Shown: one piece after another, positions 28,638-38,185 of the stretch
Position numbering within the stretch: position 1 is the first letter of the stretch
How the letters are laid out: every line of letters starts with the position of its first letter
Source of the DNA: Sulfurospirillum deleyianum DSM 6946
Lineage (GTDB): Bacteria; Campylobacterota; Campylobacteria; Campylobacterales; Sulfurospirillaceae
Length of the DNA: 64,000 nt
NCBI RefSeq assembly: GCF_000024885.1
Contig: NC_013512.1
Location: 248,001 to 312,000 of the forward strand
Direction of reading: 5' to 3'
Made by a program: the position numbers and the translations under genes
The notes under the pieces: model-generated
Told to the model about the DNA's origin: nothing
The model's input: only the letters and a program-made list of their open reading frames with translations
Database searches by the model: none

Positions 28638-29120
28638 ATGAAAATTGTTGTGATTCAAGGTCCAAATCTCAATATGCTCGGTCATCGTGAGCAAAATGTG
28701 TACGGTGCGATGAAATTAGAGGAAATCCACTCTCAAATGGAAGCGGTTGCAAAGCAAAATAACTTTGAAATTGAATTTTTTCAATCCAACCTAGAGGGTG
28801 AAATTGTCGATAAAATTCAAGAGTGTTTAGGTGATGCGGATGGTATTATTATCAACCCAGCGGCATATACACACAGCTCTATTGCCATTCGTGATGCGAT
28901 TAGTGCGGTCTCTTTGCCAGCGATTGAGGTGCACATTAGCAACATTTATCGACGTGAAGAGTTTCGCCAAAAAAGCATGACAGCCCCCGTATGCACAGGT
29001 CAAATCAGCGGTTTTGGTCCTTTTGGTTACCACCTTGCGATGATTTCTATGATGCAAATGCTAGGCGAACTTGACGCCCTTCGTAAAGCCCAAGCGGCAC
29101 AACAAGTTACCCAAGCCTAA
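28638..29120 (+). CDS. aroQ: Type II 3-dehydroquinate dehydratase
   Basis: 160 residues. [11 protein letters not shown] at the start (catalytic Tyr just after, in NVYGAMK), [29 protein letters not shown] and the closing [10 protein letters not shown] are the type II signature blocks. Third step of the shikimate pathway. First gene of a long plus-strand train. Confidence 0.96.
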   Translation: MKIVVIQGPNLNMLGHREQNVYGAMKLEEIHSQMEAVAKQNNFEIEFFQSNLEGEIVDKIQECLGDADGIIINPAAYTHSSIAIRDAISAVSLPAIEVHISNIYRREEFRQKSMTAPVCTGQISGFGPFGYHLAMISMMQMLGELDALRKAQAAQQVTQA

Positions 29121-29121
29121 C

Positions 29122-30153
29122 GTGAATAACTACATTCTGATGGATGAGAACGCACTCTTTTATGAGTGCGGTTTCTCGTGCGATAACGCTCTGTTTTTAA
29201 AACTCGGTAGCGAGGCGTTTTTTATTACCGATGGACGCTATACGACGGAGGCTTCAAGCCTCATCTCCAATGCGCACGTATTAGAGGGCGATAGAGGTGA
29301 TTTGCTCAAAACTGCTCGGTTACTGATGCGCAAAAGCAAGATTCAGACAGTGGCTTACAACCCGTTGGAGTGGAACGTTGAGCGTTTTGCAAAGCTGAGT
29401 GAAAAACTTTCCATCACGTTTCAAAAAAGACCCAATTTCTCACAACAAAAACGCATCATCAAAACTGAAGATGAACTAAGAAAGCTTCAAAGAGCAGCAC
29501 AGTTTGGCAAAGAGGCGTTTGATGCTTTTGCGAAGCATCTCTCTGCTTTGGGTGAGGGCGTGGATGAGAAGAGAGCTTTTTTTGAGGCGGAGATGCTTTT
29601 AAAACGTCAAGGTAGTTTGGGGCTCAGTTTTGAGCCCATTGTTGCGTTTGATGCCAATGCCGCCAAACCGCACGCTTTGCCTACGGATAGCACGCTTCAA
29701 AAAGGAAGTTTGGTGCTCATGGATGCGGGTGTGAAATATGAGCGCTACTGCTCCGATAGAACCCGTACCGCCTTTTTTGATGGAACGCTTCGCTTTGAAA
29801 AAGAGCAACACTTTAGCGATACGCAAAGACAAAAAGTGTACGACACGGTTTTAAAGGCGCAAGAGATGGCTCTTAAAGCGGTGAAAGTGGGTGTAAAAGC
29901 CAGTGAGATTGACAAAGCCGCACGTGAAGTGATTGAAAAAGCGGGATATGGACGCTATTTTGTGCATTCCACAGGGCATGGTGTGGGATTGGATATTCAT
30001 GAATTACCCGTGATTAGCGCACGCTCACAGGCGATCATTGAGGAAAATATGGTCTTTACCATAGAACCTGGGATTTATCTGCCCAATCAGTTTGGGGTGC
30101 GCATTGAAGATACGATTAGTGTACGAAGCAATGGTGCGGAGATTATGGGGTGA
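29122..30153 (+). CDS. M24-family Xaa-Pro aminopeptidase
   Basis: 343 residues from the GTG at 29122, one base after the aroQ stop; the protein then begins MNNYILMDENALFYECG. This start is preferred over a longer TTG frame that would overlap aroQ by 50 bases. Pita-bread fold with metal ligands in LMDAGVKYERYCSDRTR, HSTGHGVGLDIHE, FTIEPGIYLP and GVRIEDT. It removes N-terminal residues before proline. Confidence 0.9.
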   Translation: MNNYILMDENALFYECGFSCDNALFLKLGSEAFFITDGRYTTEASSLISNAHVLEGDRGDLLKTARLLMRKSKIQTVAYNPLEWNVERFAKLSEKLSITFQKRPNFSQQKRIIKTEDELRKLQRAAQFGKEAFDAFAKHLSALGEGVDEKRAFFEAEMLLKRQGSLGLSFEPIVAFDANAAKPHALPTDSTLQKGSLVLMDAGVKYERYCSDRTRTAFFDGTLRFEKEQHFSDTQRQKVYDTVLKAQEMALKAVKVGVKASEIDKAAREVIEKAGYGRYFVHSTGHGVGLDIHELPVISARSQAIIEENMVFTIEPGIYLPNQFGVRIEDTISVRSNGAEIMG

Positions 30154-30617
30154 AGTTAGAGAAGATTCGTTTTTTTCCTTCCTATCGAGGCAGTGCAAAA
30201 GCCTATACCTATCGTGCATTGATTGGTGTAGGAGGCAATGAGGGAGAGGTAAAGAAACGGTTTGTTGCCCTCTATCGTTTGCTCCAAGATGACCCTCGTT
30301 TGCATGTAGAGGAGAGTTCTCCTCTTTTTAAAAATCCACCCTTTGGCTATGCTCATCAAAATGATTTTTACAATGCCGTGATGGTCGTGGAAACTTCTTT
30401 ACATGTAAACGCATTGCTGAAAATACTTTTACATGTAGAGAAGCGCTTTAGACGGGTGCGTCTTTTTAAAAATGGTCCAAGAACCCTTGATTTAGATATA
30501 ATATTTTTCAATCATGAAAGGCGTCATCAAAAACATGTCATCGTTCCCCATCCAAAATGGCAGGAGCGTTTATCTGTGGGTGTACCGCTCTTAGCGTTAA
30601 AACGTTTTAAAGGATAG
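30150..30617 (+). CDS. folK: 6-hydroxymethyl-7,8-dihydropterin pyrophosphokinase
   Basis: 155 residues. ALIGVGGNEGEVKKRF at the N-terminus and GPRTLDLDIIFF are the HPPK signature. GTG start overlaps the upstream stop (GTGA). Folate synthesis. A palindrome copy and a near-copy lie 17 bases apart inside it and both read LHV (30398, 30428). Confidence 0.94.
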   Translation: MKLEKIRFFPSYRGSAKAYTYRALIGVGGNEGEVKKRFVALYRLLQDDPRLHVEESSPLFKNPPFGYAHQNDFYNAVMVVETSLHVNALLKILLHVEKRFRRVRLFKNGPRTLDLDIIFFNHERRHQKHVIVPHPKWQERLSVGVPLLALKRFKG

Positions 30618-30621
30618 AAGG

Positions 30622-31893
30622 GTGAAATTTCATACGTTTAGTGGTGGAACGCCAGCAGAAGCACTCAAGCGGGCACAACAAGAGTGCGGTGAAAATGCGC
30701 TGGTAATTAGTACCAAACAGATTCGCAAAAAAACCATTAGCTCTTCCGCACTTTATGAGGTGGTGGTAGCGATTGAAGAAGAGAGTACGCCACCTAGAGT
30801 GGAAAAAGTAGAGTCTCTAAAACCACGTGGTGGTGAAGATGTCCTCTTTAGTCTCTCAGAAGCGGCAAAACAAATTTCTCAAATTGCACAAGCCACGAGT
30901 GAGCCCTCTTTGTCTCAGGGAATAAAGGTATCTGAAAAAAGCGTACCCAGTGAAGAGTTAGGTGATATCAAAAACGAAATCAATAAACTTGCAGATAAAA
31001 TTAAACTCATTCAAGAGATGTTTTGGGAAGAAAAAGCACCAATCCGTAACCATTTAGCCATTCCCTCAGAATTTTCTGAAATTTATAAATTAGCCAAAAT
31101 AAGCGGTATGGGCGAGGATCATTTAGAAAATATTATGAATCTCACGTTGGAGCATATGCCAGGACGTATGAAAAACAGCTCAGAGACCATTAAGCGCTAT
31201 TTTCAAGTGTTGCTTCGTAAACTGATTCCTGTGAGAGTAGAAGCGGAAGTTCAAAAAGGAAACAAACGGGTGATGATGTTTGTGGGTCCCACAGGTGTGG
31301 GCAAAACTACGACCATTGCCAAACTAGCGGCTCGTTACTCTTACATTCAAGAAAAACGCTCAAAAGTTGGCATTATTACGCTTGATACGTATCGAATTGG
31401 TGCGGTGGAGCAACTTTTTGCGTATGCCAAAATGATGCGTTTGCCTATTGAAGATGTGGTTGACCCCAATGATTTTAATAATGCGCTCTCTTCGCTCAGT
31501 CATTGTGATGTCATTTTGATTGATACCGTGGGAAGTTCGCAATACGATAAAGAAAAATTGGTAAAACTCAATAAATTTTTACAAAATTCACAACTGCAAA
31601 TTGATGTCAATTTAGTCCTCTCCGCAGGGTGTAAGTTGGAAGATTTAAAAGAGATTTATAAAAATTTCTCTTTTTTAGATATTGATACCTTAATTTTTAC
31701 AAAGTTTGATGAGACAAAAGCATTTGGAACGATTTTTTCTTTGATTTATGATACGGATAAACCTGTGAGTTATTTTTCGATTGGGCAGGAGGTTCCTGAT
31801 GACATTGTTCCCGCATCGAGTGACTTTTTGGTCGAGTGTATTTTAGAGGGTTTTGAGAAAAAAAGAGGTAACGATGGAAACACAGGCAAATAA
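30622..31893 (+). CDS. flhF: Flagellar SRP-type GTPase FlhF
   Basis: 423 residues: N-terminal B domain (about 1-130) and an NG GTPase domain with GPTGVGKTTTIAKLAARY (P-loop), LDTYRIGAVEQL, DTVGSSQYD and TKFDETKAFG. It sets polar placement of flagella and, in Campylobacter, influences sigma-54 flagellar gene expression. Start GTG, 4 bases after folK. The stop lies inside flhG. Confidence 0.95.
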   Translation: MKFHTFSGGTPAEALKRAQQECGENALVISTKQIRKKTISSSALYEVVVAIEEESTPPRVEKVESLKPRGGEDVLFSLSEAAKQISQIAQATSEPSLSQGIKVSEKSVPSEELGDIKNEINKLADKIKLIQEMFWEEKAPIRNHLAIPSEFSEIYKLAKISGMGEDHLENIMNLTLEHMPGRMKNSSETIKRYFQVLLRKLIPVRVEAEVQKGNKRVMMFVGPTGVGKTTTIAKLAARYSYIQEKRSKVGIITLDTYRIGAVEQLFAYAKMMRLPIEDVVDPNDFNNALSSLSHCDVILIDTVGSSQYDKEKLVKLNKFLQNSQLQIDVNLVLSAGCKLEDLKEIYKNFSFLDIDTLIFTKFDETKAFGTIFSLIYDTDKPVSYFSIGQEVPDDIVPASSDFLVECILEGFEKKRGNDGNTGK

Positions 31894-32746
31894 ACTTCAA
31901 GAACTGGTTGGTTCTGTTTCATCCAAGACGCAGAGTCGCACAAAATTTATTGCCATCACGAGCGGTAAAGGTGGCGTGGGTAAAAGTACCGTGAGTGCCA
32001 ATATGGCAAATGTACTCTCCAATAACGGCTATAAAGTCGCTCTTTTTGATGCGGATATTGGTCTTGCCAATTTAGATGTCATTTTAAATGTGCGTATTGA
32101 TAAAAATATTTTACATGTACTCAAAGGTGAGTGTTCCCTAAGCGATATCATCGTACCCATCAAAAAAAATCTTCTCCTTATTCCAGGGGAGAGCGGCGAT
32201 GAAATTTTAAAATACTCTGAACAGTTTGTCTATGAGCGATTTTTAGAAGAGACAAAAGTGCTTGATGATGTTGATTTTATGATTATTGATACGGGTGCGG
32301 GAATTGGGGAGCATATTCAGCTCTTTTTAGAAGCAGCGGATGAGGTGATTGTCGTCACCGTTCCAGACCCTGCGGCTATTACGGATGCGTATGCGACGAT
32401 TAAGATTACCAGTAAGACACAGTCTTATATCCATGTGATTTTAAATATGACGAAAAGCGAGAAAGAGGCACAACTCATTTTTGATAAGATCAATAAAGTC
32501 GCACAAGCTAACATAGGAAATGGTTTAAAACTTAATCTCATTGGCAAATTACCTGAGGATAAGCTTATTTCAAAAAGTATTAAACAGCGTACCCTTTTTA
32601 CCAATGATGCGCCTAACTCTTTAGCTTCTTTAGATATGAAACACATTGTCAACAATCTTGTCTATAAATTGGAACGAAAAGTGCTTAAAACAGATACCTC
32701 AAAAGGCTTTGGAAGCTTTTTTAAGCGTATTATTGAGCAATTTTAG
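31874..32746 (+). CDS. flhG: MinD-like ATPase FlhG (FleN/YlxH)
   Basis: 290 residues from the ATG at 31874 with AGAGG 6 bases before; a start 21 bases upstream lacks this. Deviant Walker A SGKGGVGKSTVSANMA, then LFDADIGLANLD and IIDTGAGIGEHIQ. It limits flagellar number as the partner of FlhF. Overlaps flhF by 20 bases. Confidence 0.95.
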   Translation: METQANKLQELVGSVSSKTQSRTKFIAITSGKGGVGKSTVSANMANVLSNNGYKVALFDADIGLANLDVILNVRIDKNILHVLKGECSLSDIIVPIKKNLLLIPGESGDEILKYSEQFVYERFLEETKVLDDVDFMIIDTGAGIGEHIQLFLEAADEVIVVTVPDPAAITDAYATIKITSKTQSYIHVILNMTKSEKEAQLIFDKINKVAQANIGNGLKLNLIGKLPEDKLISKSIKQRTLFTNDAPNSLASLDMKHIVNNLVYKLERKVLKTDTSKGFGSFFKRIIEQF

Positions 32747-32768
32747 ATACATTCCATAAAGGCGATGC

Positions 32769-33137
32769 ATGGTTAAGGCAGAGAATTTCATCTATTTTTT
32801 TACAATTTGTGGGTTTTTTATCGGATTGATGTTTTCAATACTTAATTTCTCAGAGGCTGAGGAGATACTTTTTTACACCTTAGAAATTACCTTGGTGTTT
32901 TATCTCATTATCCATGTAGCCGTGATTAATTTCTTTGACTTTGATAAAATCGCAACGTTTATTTTTAATAAAAAAGAGCATGAAAATATTGGAGATTACT
33001 TTATTCAAGAGCTTGAAAGCAGAGAAAAAGTGATGGATAATCTTTTAGCCAGTTTAGATAATATGAACCAGCAGTATGAGAAATTCATGAAAGGCTCGAT
33101 GGAAAGCAATGAATCCTATGGTCAAAAAGCAGCCTAA
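32769..33137 (+). CDS. Small two-helix membrane protein of the flagellar operon
   Basis: 122 residues. Two hydrophobic helices (about 7-28 and 36-58) followed by a soluble helical tail with coiled-coil character (ELESREKVMDNLLASLDNMN). It sits between flhG and fliA; Campylobacter jejuni has a membrane protein of similar kind in the same position (Cj0062c). No function is known to me. The 3' end overlaps fliA by 29 bases. Confidence 0.8.
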   Translation: MVKAENFIYFFTICGFFIGLMFSILNFSEAEEILFYTLEITLVFYLIIHVAVINFFDFDKIATFIFNKKEHENIGDYFIQELESREKVMDNLLASLDNMNQQYEKFMKGSMESNESYGQKAA

Positions 33138-33822
33138 CCCATACAGTCAAAATTTAAAAAAAGAGCAAGATGAACTTGTATTGCAATACCTTCCTGCGGT
33201 TCGTGCTATGGCGTATCGGTTACGTGAGCGTTTGCCAGCTTCTGTGGATGTGAATGATTTAATTTCGATTGGTACAGAGGAGATGATTAAACTCTCCCGT
33301 CGCTATGATAAAGACCAAAATGACTCTTTTTGGGGATACGGTAAAAAACGTGTGTATGGCTCTATGCTCGATTTCTTACGCTCCCTTGATACGATGAGCA
33401 GGGCTAACAGGCGTCTCATTAAATTGGTTGATCAAGAAATTACTGCTTATTTGGGTGAACATGGGAGTGAGCCTGATGATGCGTATTTGGCAAAAGTGTT
33501 GGGCGAAGATAGTGAAAAAATAGCTGAAGCACGCAATAGTGCGATGATTGTCTCTGTGATGTCACTCAATGAACAAGTGACGATTCTCTCAGGTGAAGAT
33601 ACAGCACAAAAAGTAGAAAAAGATGAGTTGATGGAGATGGTTCAAAGCATTCTTTCAACGTTTAATGAACGTGAACAGATGATTATTCAGCTCTACTATT
33701 TTGAAGAGCTCAATCTTAAAGAGATCAGTGAAATTTTAGAGATTAGTGAGTCACGAATTTCACAAATTCATAAAAAACTGTTAGCAAAACTCAAAGAACA
33801 ATTAGGGTTATACCATGGCTGA
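33109..33822 (+). CDS. fliA: Flagellar sigma factor FliA (sigma-28)
   Basis: 237 residues with sigma regions 2 (RLPASVDVNDLISIGTEEM), 3 and 4 (LKEISEILEISESRISQIHKK). It directs RNA polymerase to late flagellar promoters such as flagellin. GGAAAG precedes the ATG at 33109; an in-frame ATG at 33118 is a possible alternative. Overlaps both neighbours. Confidence 0.94.
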   Translation: MNPMVKKQPNPYSQNLKKEQDELVLQYLPAVRAMAYRLRERLPASVDVNDLISIGTEEMIKLSRRYDKDQNDSFWGYGKKRVYGSMLDFLRSLDTMSRANRRLIKLVDQEITAYLGEHGSEPDDAYLAKVLGEDSEKIAEARNSAMIVSVMSLNEQVTILSGEDTAQKVEKDELMEMVQSILSTFNEREQMIIQLYYFEELNLKEISEILEISESRISQIHKKLLAKLKEQLGLYHG

Positions 33823-34876
33823 TATTTTAAGTCAAGAAGAGATAGATGCACTTTTAGAAGTGGTTGAAGAAGATGGTGATACCCTTAGCAGTGAACTTGA
33901 CAATACTGAAAGTAAACAGGTTATTTTATACGATTTTAAACGCCCCAATCGTGTCTCAAAAGAGCAGTTGCGTGCGGTTAAAGGTATTCATGACAAAATG
34001 GCACGTAACTTAGCCTCTCAAATCTCCGCAATTATGCGAAGTATCGTCGAGATTCAGCTTCATTCTGTGGATCAGATGACTTATGGTGAGTTTTTGATGT
34101 CACTGCCTAGTCCTACGAGTTTTAACGTTTTTTCGATTAAACCGTTGGATGGGAATTGTATCATTGAGATTAACCCATCCATTGCTTTTCCGATGATTGA
34201 CAGGCTTTTGGGAGGTTTGGGTGAGTCATACGAGGCAACAAGGGAACTGACAGACATTGAACTGAATCTTTTAGATGCCATTTTGCGTATTATTATGCAG
34301 CGTCTTAAAGAGGGGTGGGCGCCTATTACGGATATGTATCCTGCCATTGAAACCAAAGAGTCTAGCCCCAATGTTGTACAAATCGTCTCTCAAAACGAGA
34401 TTGTCATTATGGTGGTGATGGAGATTATTATCGGCAATTCTAGTGGAATGATTAACTTGTGTTATCCTGTTATCTATTTGGAGCCTATTCTCTCTCGTCT
34501 TGCCAACCGTGATATTATGCTAGGAGAAACGAGTGCGAAAAAGAGTCGCAATAAAGAGCTTAATACGCTAATTTCTCGCGCAGAGGTCTTCAATGAGGCG
34601 ATTATTGGTCAAGCAGAACTCTCTGTGGGTGAGCTTTTGGAGCTAAAAAAAGGGGATATTGTTCGTCTTGATAGAGCCGCTGATGATAAGGCGATTGTGA
34701 TGATTGACAAAAAAGAGCTTTTTTTAGCGGAGATTGGTTTGCATCGTTTTCATAAGTCAATTAAAATAGAGCGTTTGGTGAAAACCGATAAAGATGAAGT
34801 CAAAGAAGAGCTCGAAGAGTTGGAGCAGATTCGTAAGTCTAAAATTTCATCATTTGATATATCACAACAGGGGTAA
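33815..34876 (+). CDS. fliM: Flagellar motor switch protein FliM
   Basis: 353 residues. The N-terminal ADILSQEEIDALLE is the CheY-P-binding peptide, followed by the CheC-like middle domain (KPLDGNCIIEINPSIAFPM) and the FliN-like C-terminal domain. Part of the cytoplasmic C-ring. Overlaps fliA by 8 bases. Confidence 0.95.
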   Translation: MADILSQEEIDALLEVVEEDGDTLSSELDNTESKQVILYDFKRPNRVSKEQLRAVKGIHDKMARNLASQISAIMRSIVEIQLHSVDQMTYGEFLMSLPSPTSFNVFSIKPLDGNCIIEINPSIAFPMIDRLLGGLGESYEATRELTDIELNLLDAILRIIMQRLKEGWAPITDMYPAIETKESSPNVVQIVSQNEIVIMVVMEIIIGNSSGMINLCYPVIYLEPILSRLANRDIMLGETSAKKSRNKELNTLISRAEVFNEAIIGQAELSVGELLELKKGDIVRLDRAADDKAIVMIDKKELFLAEIGLHRFHKSIKIERLVKTDKDEVKEELEELEQIRKSKISSFDISQQG

Positions 34877-34879
34877 GGT

Positions 34880-35740
34880 GTGAATACATTTGTACAATTA
34901 TTGCAACAAGAAGTAATTTCAACGATTGAAGGCTTAACGGGTATTGCACCACAGGTTGAACTCAATAAAGAAGAGAGTACCGAGAGTAAACTTAGGCTGA
35001 GTCCTCCTCTTGCAAGATTGGATGTTTCTGTCGGCGGTGATATGCATGGACGTATGCGTGTTACGGTTGCGACATCCATAGCGACTGCGATTGGTGATAT
35101 GATGCTCGGTGGAGAGGGTTTAGAAAAAGAGGAGATGGATGCGGAGGATTTGGATGCAACCAAAGAGATTGTTTCCAATATATTAAGCTCTTTTTCACGC
35201 TCCCTCGCTAGTCAAAAAAACATGCCAAAGCTCGAGTTTGATATTGAAAGTGTTGAGTATATTGATGCGAATAGCGAGATTGAGTTTAGGGGATATGAGA
35301 AGCTTTTTATTTATAATTTAGCGATTCATATGTCGCACGATACGATAGCTTTTGCTATATCCAGTGAGCTTACACCACTTGTTGAAGATATGCCACGTAT
35401 GGATACACCCAAAGAAAGTATTCCAGAATCCGCTTTGATAGAGCCTAAAAAAGTAGTTCCCAGTATGAGTCCAGAAGAGATTAGTAATATAGAATTAATT
35501 AAAGATGTGAGATTGCCGATTCGTGTGCGAATAGGCTCTAAGAAGATGTTATTAAAAGATGTTTTGAGTATGGATATTGGCTCAGTGATAGAGTTAGACC
35601 AACTTGCTAATGATCCTTTAGAAATTCTAGTAGGGGATAAAGTGATTGCGATGGGTGAGGTGGTGATTGTGGATGGTAACTTTGGTGTGCAAATTGGAGA
35701 AATTGGTACCAAACGTGAACGTTTAGAGAAATTACGCTAA
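34880..35740 (+). CDS. fliY: Flagellar motor switch protein FliY (FliN-type)
   Basis: 286 residues: CheC/FliM-like N-terminal part and a C-terminal surface-presentation (FliN) domain beginning near IELIKDVRLPIRVRIGSKKM and ending VDGNFGVQIGEIGTKRERL. Epsilonproteobacteria use FliY alongside or instead of FliN. It starts 3 bases after fliM (GTG). Confidence 0.93.
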   Translation: MNTFVQLLQQEVISTIEGLTGIAPQVELNKEESTESKLRLSPPLARLDVSVGGDMHGRMRVTVATSIATAIGDMMLGGEGLEKEEMDAEDLDATKEIVSNILSSFSRSLASQKNMPKLEFDIESVEYIDANSEIEFRGYEKLFIYNLAIHMSHDTIAFAISSELTPLVEDMPRMDTPKESIPESALIEPKKVVPSMSPEEISNIELIKDVRLPIRVRIGSKKMLLKDVLSMDIGSVIELDQLANDPLEILVGDKVIAMGEVVIVDGNFGVQIGEIGTKRERLEKLR

Positions 35741-35749
35741 AGAGAGCCC

Positions 35750-36484
35750 ATGCAGGAATCAAAACGCATTAAAGATATTGAGCGCACCAATGAATGGAGT
35801 GTGCTTCGCATTATGTCTGATTTTGTCAAAGGATTTGATGAGCTTCAGGATTTAGGACCTTCTGTGACCTTTTTTGGAAGTGCTCGTTTTCATGCGAATC
35901 ATCGCTACTACAAAGAGGCTTACACGTTAGCGAAGCGTTTGGGTGAGAAGGGGTATTCTATTGTGACAGGTGGTTCCAAAGGGATTATGGAAGCTGCCAA
36001 TAAAGGTGCTTTTGAATCGAACGCCTGTGAGTCCATTGGTTTAAACATTAATCTTCCGCATGAACAATCAGGCAATGAATTTACAACCAAACACTTAACC
36101 TTTGATTATTTTTTTGTGCGAAAAGTGATGCTGATAAAATACTCTTTAGCCTATATTATTTTTCCTGGTGGCTTTGGAACGCTTGATGAACTTTTTGAAG
36201 CCCTAACGCTCACTCAAACCAAAAAAATTACCAAAATTAGCATTTTTCTTTACGGTAAAGCGTATTGGGAAAAGTTGATGGATTTTATTCAAACAACATT
36301 GGTGGAACACCATACCATTCGTCCTGAGGATGTGGAACTCATCATCTTAACGGATGATATGGATGAGATTGTCAATAAAATTGATGAACGATTGATTTTG
36401 TATGTCAATGCGCTGAAAGAAGAGGGATTAGAGCAGAGTCGTTACTATCAGAGTGCGATTGAATTTTTGTCCAATAAAGAGTAA
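35750..36484 (+). CDS. LOG-family protein (TIGR00730, cytokinin riboside phosphoribohydrolase-like)
   Basis: 244 residues. The family motif PGGFGTLDELFEALTLTQ (PGGxGTxxE) is intact, with an upstream GGSKGIMEAANKGA. These Rossmann proteins hydrolyse nucleoside 5'-monophosphates to base and ribose phosphate in tested cases. It lies 9 bases after fliY and 2 bases before the membrane glycosyltransferase. Confidence 0.9.
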   Translation: MQESKRIKDIERTNEWSVLRIMSDFVKGFDELQDLGPSVTFFGSARFHANHRYYKEAYTLAKRLGEKGYSIVTGGSKGIMEAANKGAFESNACESIGLNINLPHEQSGNEFTTKHLTFDYFFVRKVMLIKYSLAYIIFPGGFGTLDELFEALTLTQTKKITKISIFLYGKAYWEKLMDFIQTTLVEHHTIRPEDVELIILTDDMDEIVNKIDERLILYVNALKEEGLEQSRYYQSAIEFLSNKE

Positions 36485-36486
36485 TC

Positions 36487-38160
36487 GTGCACGCCAAAAA
36501 ACATTTTCTTAAAAAAACACTGCCTCTTTTTGGTGCGTTTTTACTCCTAAATGTCGTGTTGTATGAGATCAGTTTCTACATTTTTAAAACCTATCGTGCT
36601 TATTTTAACTCCGATGCGGCTATTGCCAATATTTTAGCTGAAGAGATGGTATACGCAGGGAGCTTTTTCCCCTCCCATTGGTGGTATGTCAATAACGATT
36701 TGTGGGTTTTTTATAAACAAATTCTTGTGATTCCTTGGGTACTTTTGGGTAAAAATGGCTATTTTGCCCATGCGTTTACGGTCTTTTTTGTCACTATTTT
36801 TATGATAATTTTTGTCTATGCTTTTTTACGCTCTTTAATGTTCTCACGTACTGCATCGTTGATGGGTGGCATTGTCGTGTGCGTGGGTTATTCGCCAATG
36901 TATCTGCGAGAACTTTATGGAGAAGCGGCCTATACATGGTACTTTTTGTTTATGATAGCGTTTATGTTTATTTTTAGAAAATTGAGCCCTCATGTGCTCA
37001 GTGTTGCGACACAAATTAAAGCCTTTATCTTTTTTATGGCACTGCTTTATCTACTGGTTCTTGCCAATCCTGTTCGTTTTTTTGTCTATTATGTGATTCC
37101 TTTTTTAGGCGCGTTGGGTCTTAGCCTTTATTTGGCAAAAGATTCGTTAAAAACATTTCAGGGTGTCTTAAAGCGCTTACGTTCTCTTAAACGTATTCTT
37201 ATTATTCTCTTTGCGTTAGCAGTGATGGCGATAGGTATTGTGGCACACCAAAGCCTTTTAGAGAATTTAAAAGTGGCGGGAGGAGCGAATCAAGCAGCGT
37301 TAATTGGGCTTGAGCGTTTGCCTGTGCATGTGGCACACGCTTTTTTAGGACTTTTTAATTTTATTGGTGCAGAGTGGGGAAATAATGTACCTGCCGCATC
37401 CCTTGAGGGAGGTATTGCGCTTTTAAAGTTTTTTCTCTACCCTATGGTCTTGCTCCTTCCATTCTTACATGTAAAAGGTTCTTTTTTCCAAATGAGCGCT
37501 ACGGAGCGTTTTTTTGTACTCTTTTCGTATGTGGGATTTGCGTTGATTTTTGTTTTGTATGCGACCACAGGTTTGCATGAACATGCTTGGGCAGCACGTA
37601 ATAATATTCGTTATATCTCTCCTTTTCTCATGATGATTTTAGTTTGTAATGTGATGATGTGGCGTTTTTACGCTCTGTTTGTCAAACTCTTAGTTTCTCT
37701 CTGCTTTATACTAGCCCTTGGTACGTCGTGGCAGTATATCTCGCCTAAGGAGTGGAGAGCTTTGGTGGATGAACGCATTGCTTTTGTCGAAGAACTTCGT
37801 AGTCGTGGGCTTCACTTTGGTTATGCTACGTATTGGGATTCACATATTTATACCGTCTTTAGTGACAGTGAAGTGGATATTCGCCCGATTATTATGAGTA
37901 AAGAGGGAATTAAACTAGAGCACTGGCTCTCCAATGACCGTTGGTATCAAAAAGACTCCACAGCGGGTAAAGTCTTTTTTGTCACCGATGAGAAAAATTG
38001 TGAAGTTTTTCAAGAGGGGATTAAAGCGTCCAATATGCCTGATTTTATTGATTCATTTACCTATGGCAAATACACGATTTTTATTTTTGAAAAAAATCCA
38101 CTCTATGAGAAGAAAACAGCAAAACCACCAAAGAAAAAGCGTATAATAACGCCTTCTTAA
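36487..38160 (+). CDS. Multi-pass membrane protein, probable GT-C-type glycosyltransferase
   Basis: 557 residues, about ten to eleven helices in the first 420 and a soluble C-terminal domain. The first periplasmic loop has FNSDAAIANIL, an Asp-containing pattern like the catalytic loop of GT-C enzymes that use polyprenyl-phosphate sugars. No family name is certain. With the GT2, aminotransferase and small flippase that follow, it would be the periplasmic transferase. Very basic end (KPPKKKRI). Confidence 0.65.
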   Translation: MHAKKHFLKKTLPLFGAFLLLNVVLYEISFYIFKTYRAYFNSDAAIANILAEEMVYAGSFFPSHWWYVNNDLWVFYKQILVIPWVLLGKNGYFAHAFTVFFVTIFMIIFVYAFLRSLMFSRTASLMGGIVVCVGYSPMYLRELYGEAAYTWYFLFMIAFMFIFRKLSPHVLSVATQIKAFIFFMALLYLLVLANPVRFFVYYVIPFLGALGLSLYLAKDSLKTFQGVLKRLRSLKRILIILFALAVMAIGIVAHQSLLENLKVAGGANQAALIGLERLPVHVAHAFLGLFNFIGAEWGNNVPAASLEGGIALLKFFLYPMVLLLPFLHVKGSFFQMSATERFFVLFSYVGFALIFVLYATTGLHEHAWAARNNIRYISPFLMMILVCNVMMWRFYALFVKLLVSLCFILALGTSWQYISPKEWRALVDERIAFVEELRSRGLHFGYATYWDSHIYTVFSDSEVDIRPIIMSKEGIKLEHWLSNDRWYQKDSTAGKVFFVTDEKNCEVFQEGIKASNMPDFIDSFTYGKYTIFIFEKNPLYEKKTAKPPKKKRIITPS

Positions 38161-38185
38161 TCTTTACATGTAAAGGGTATATACC

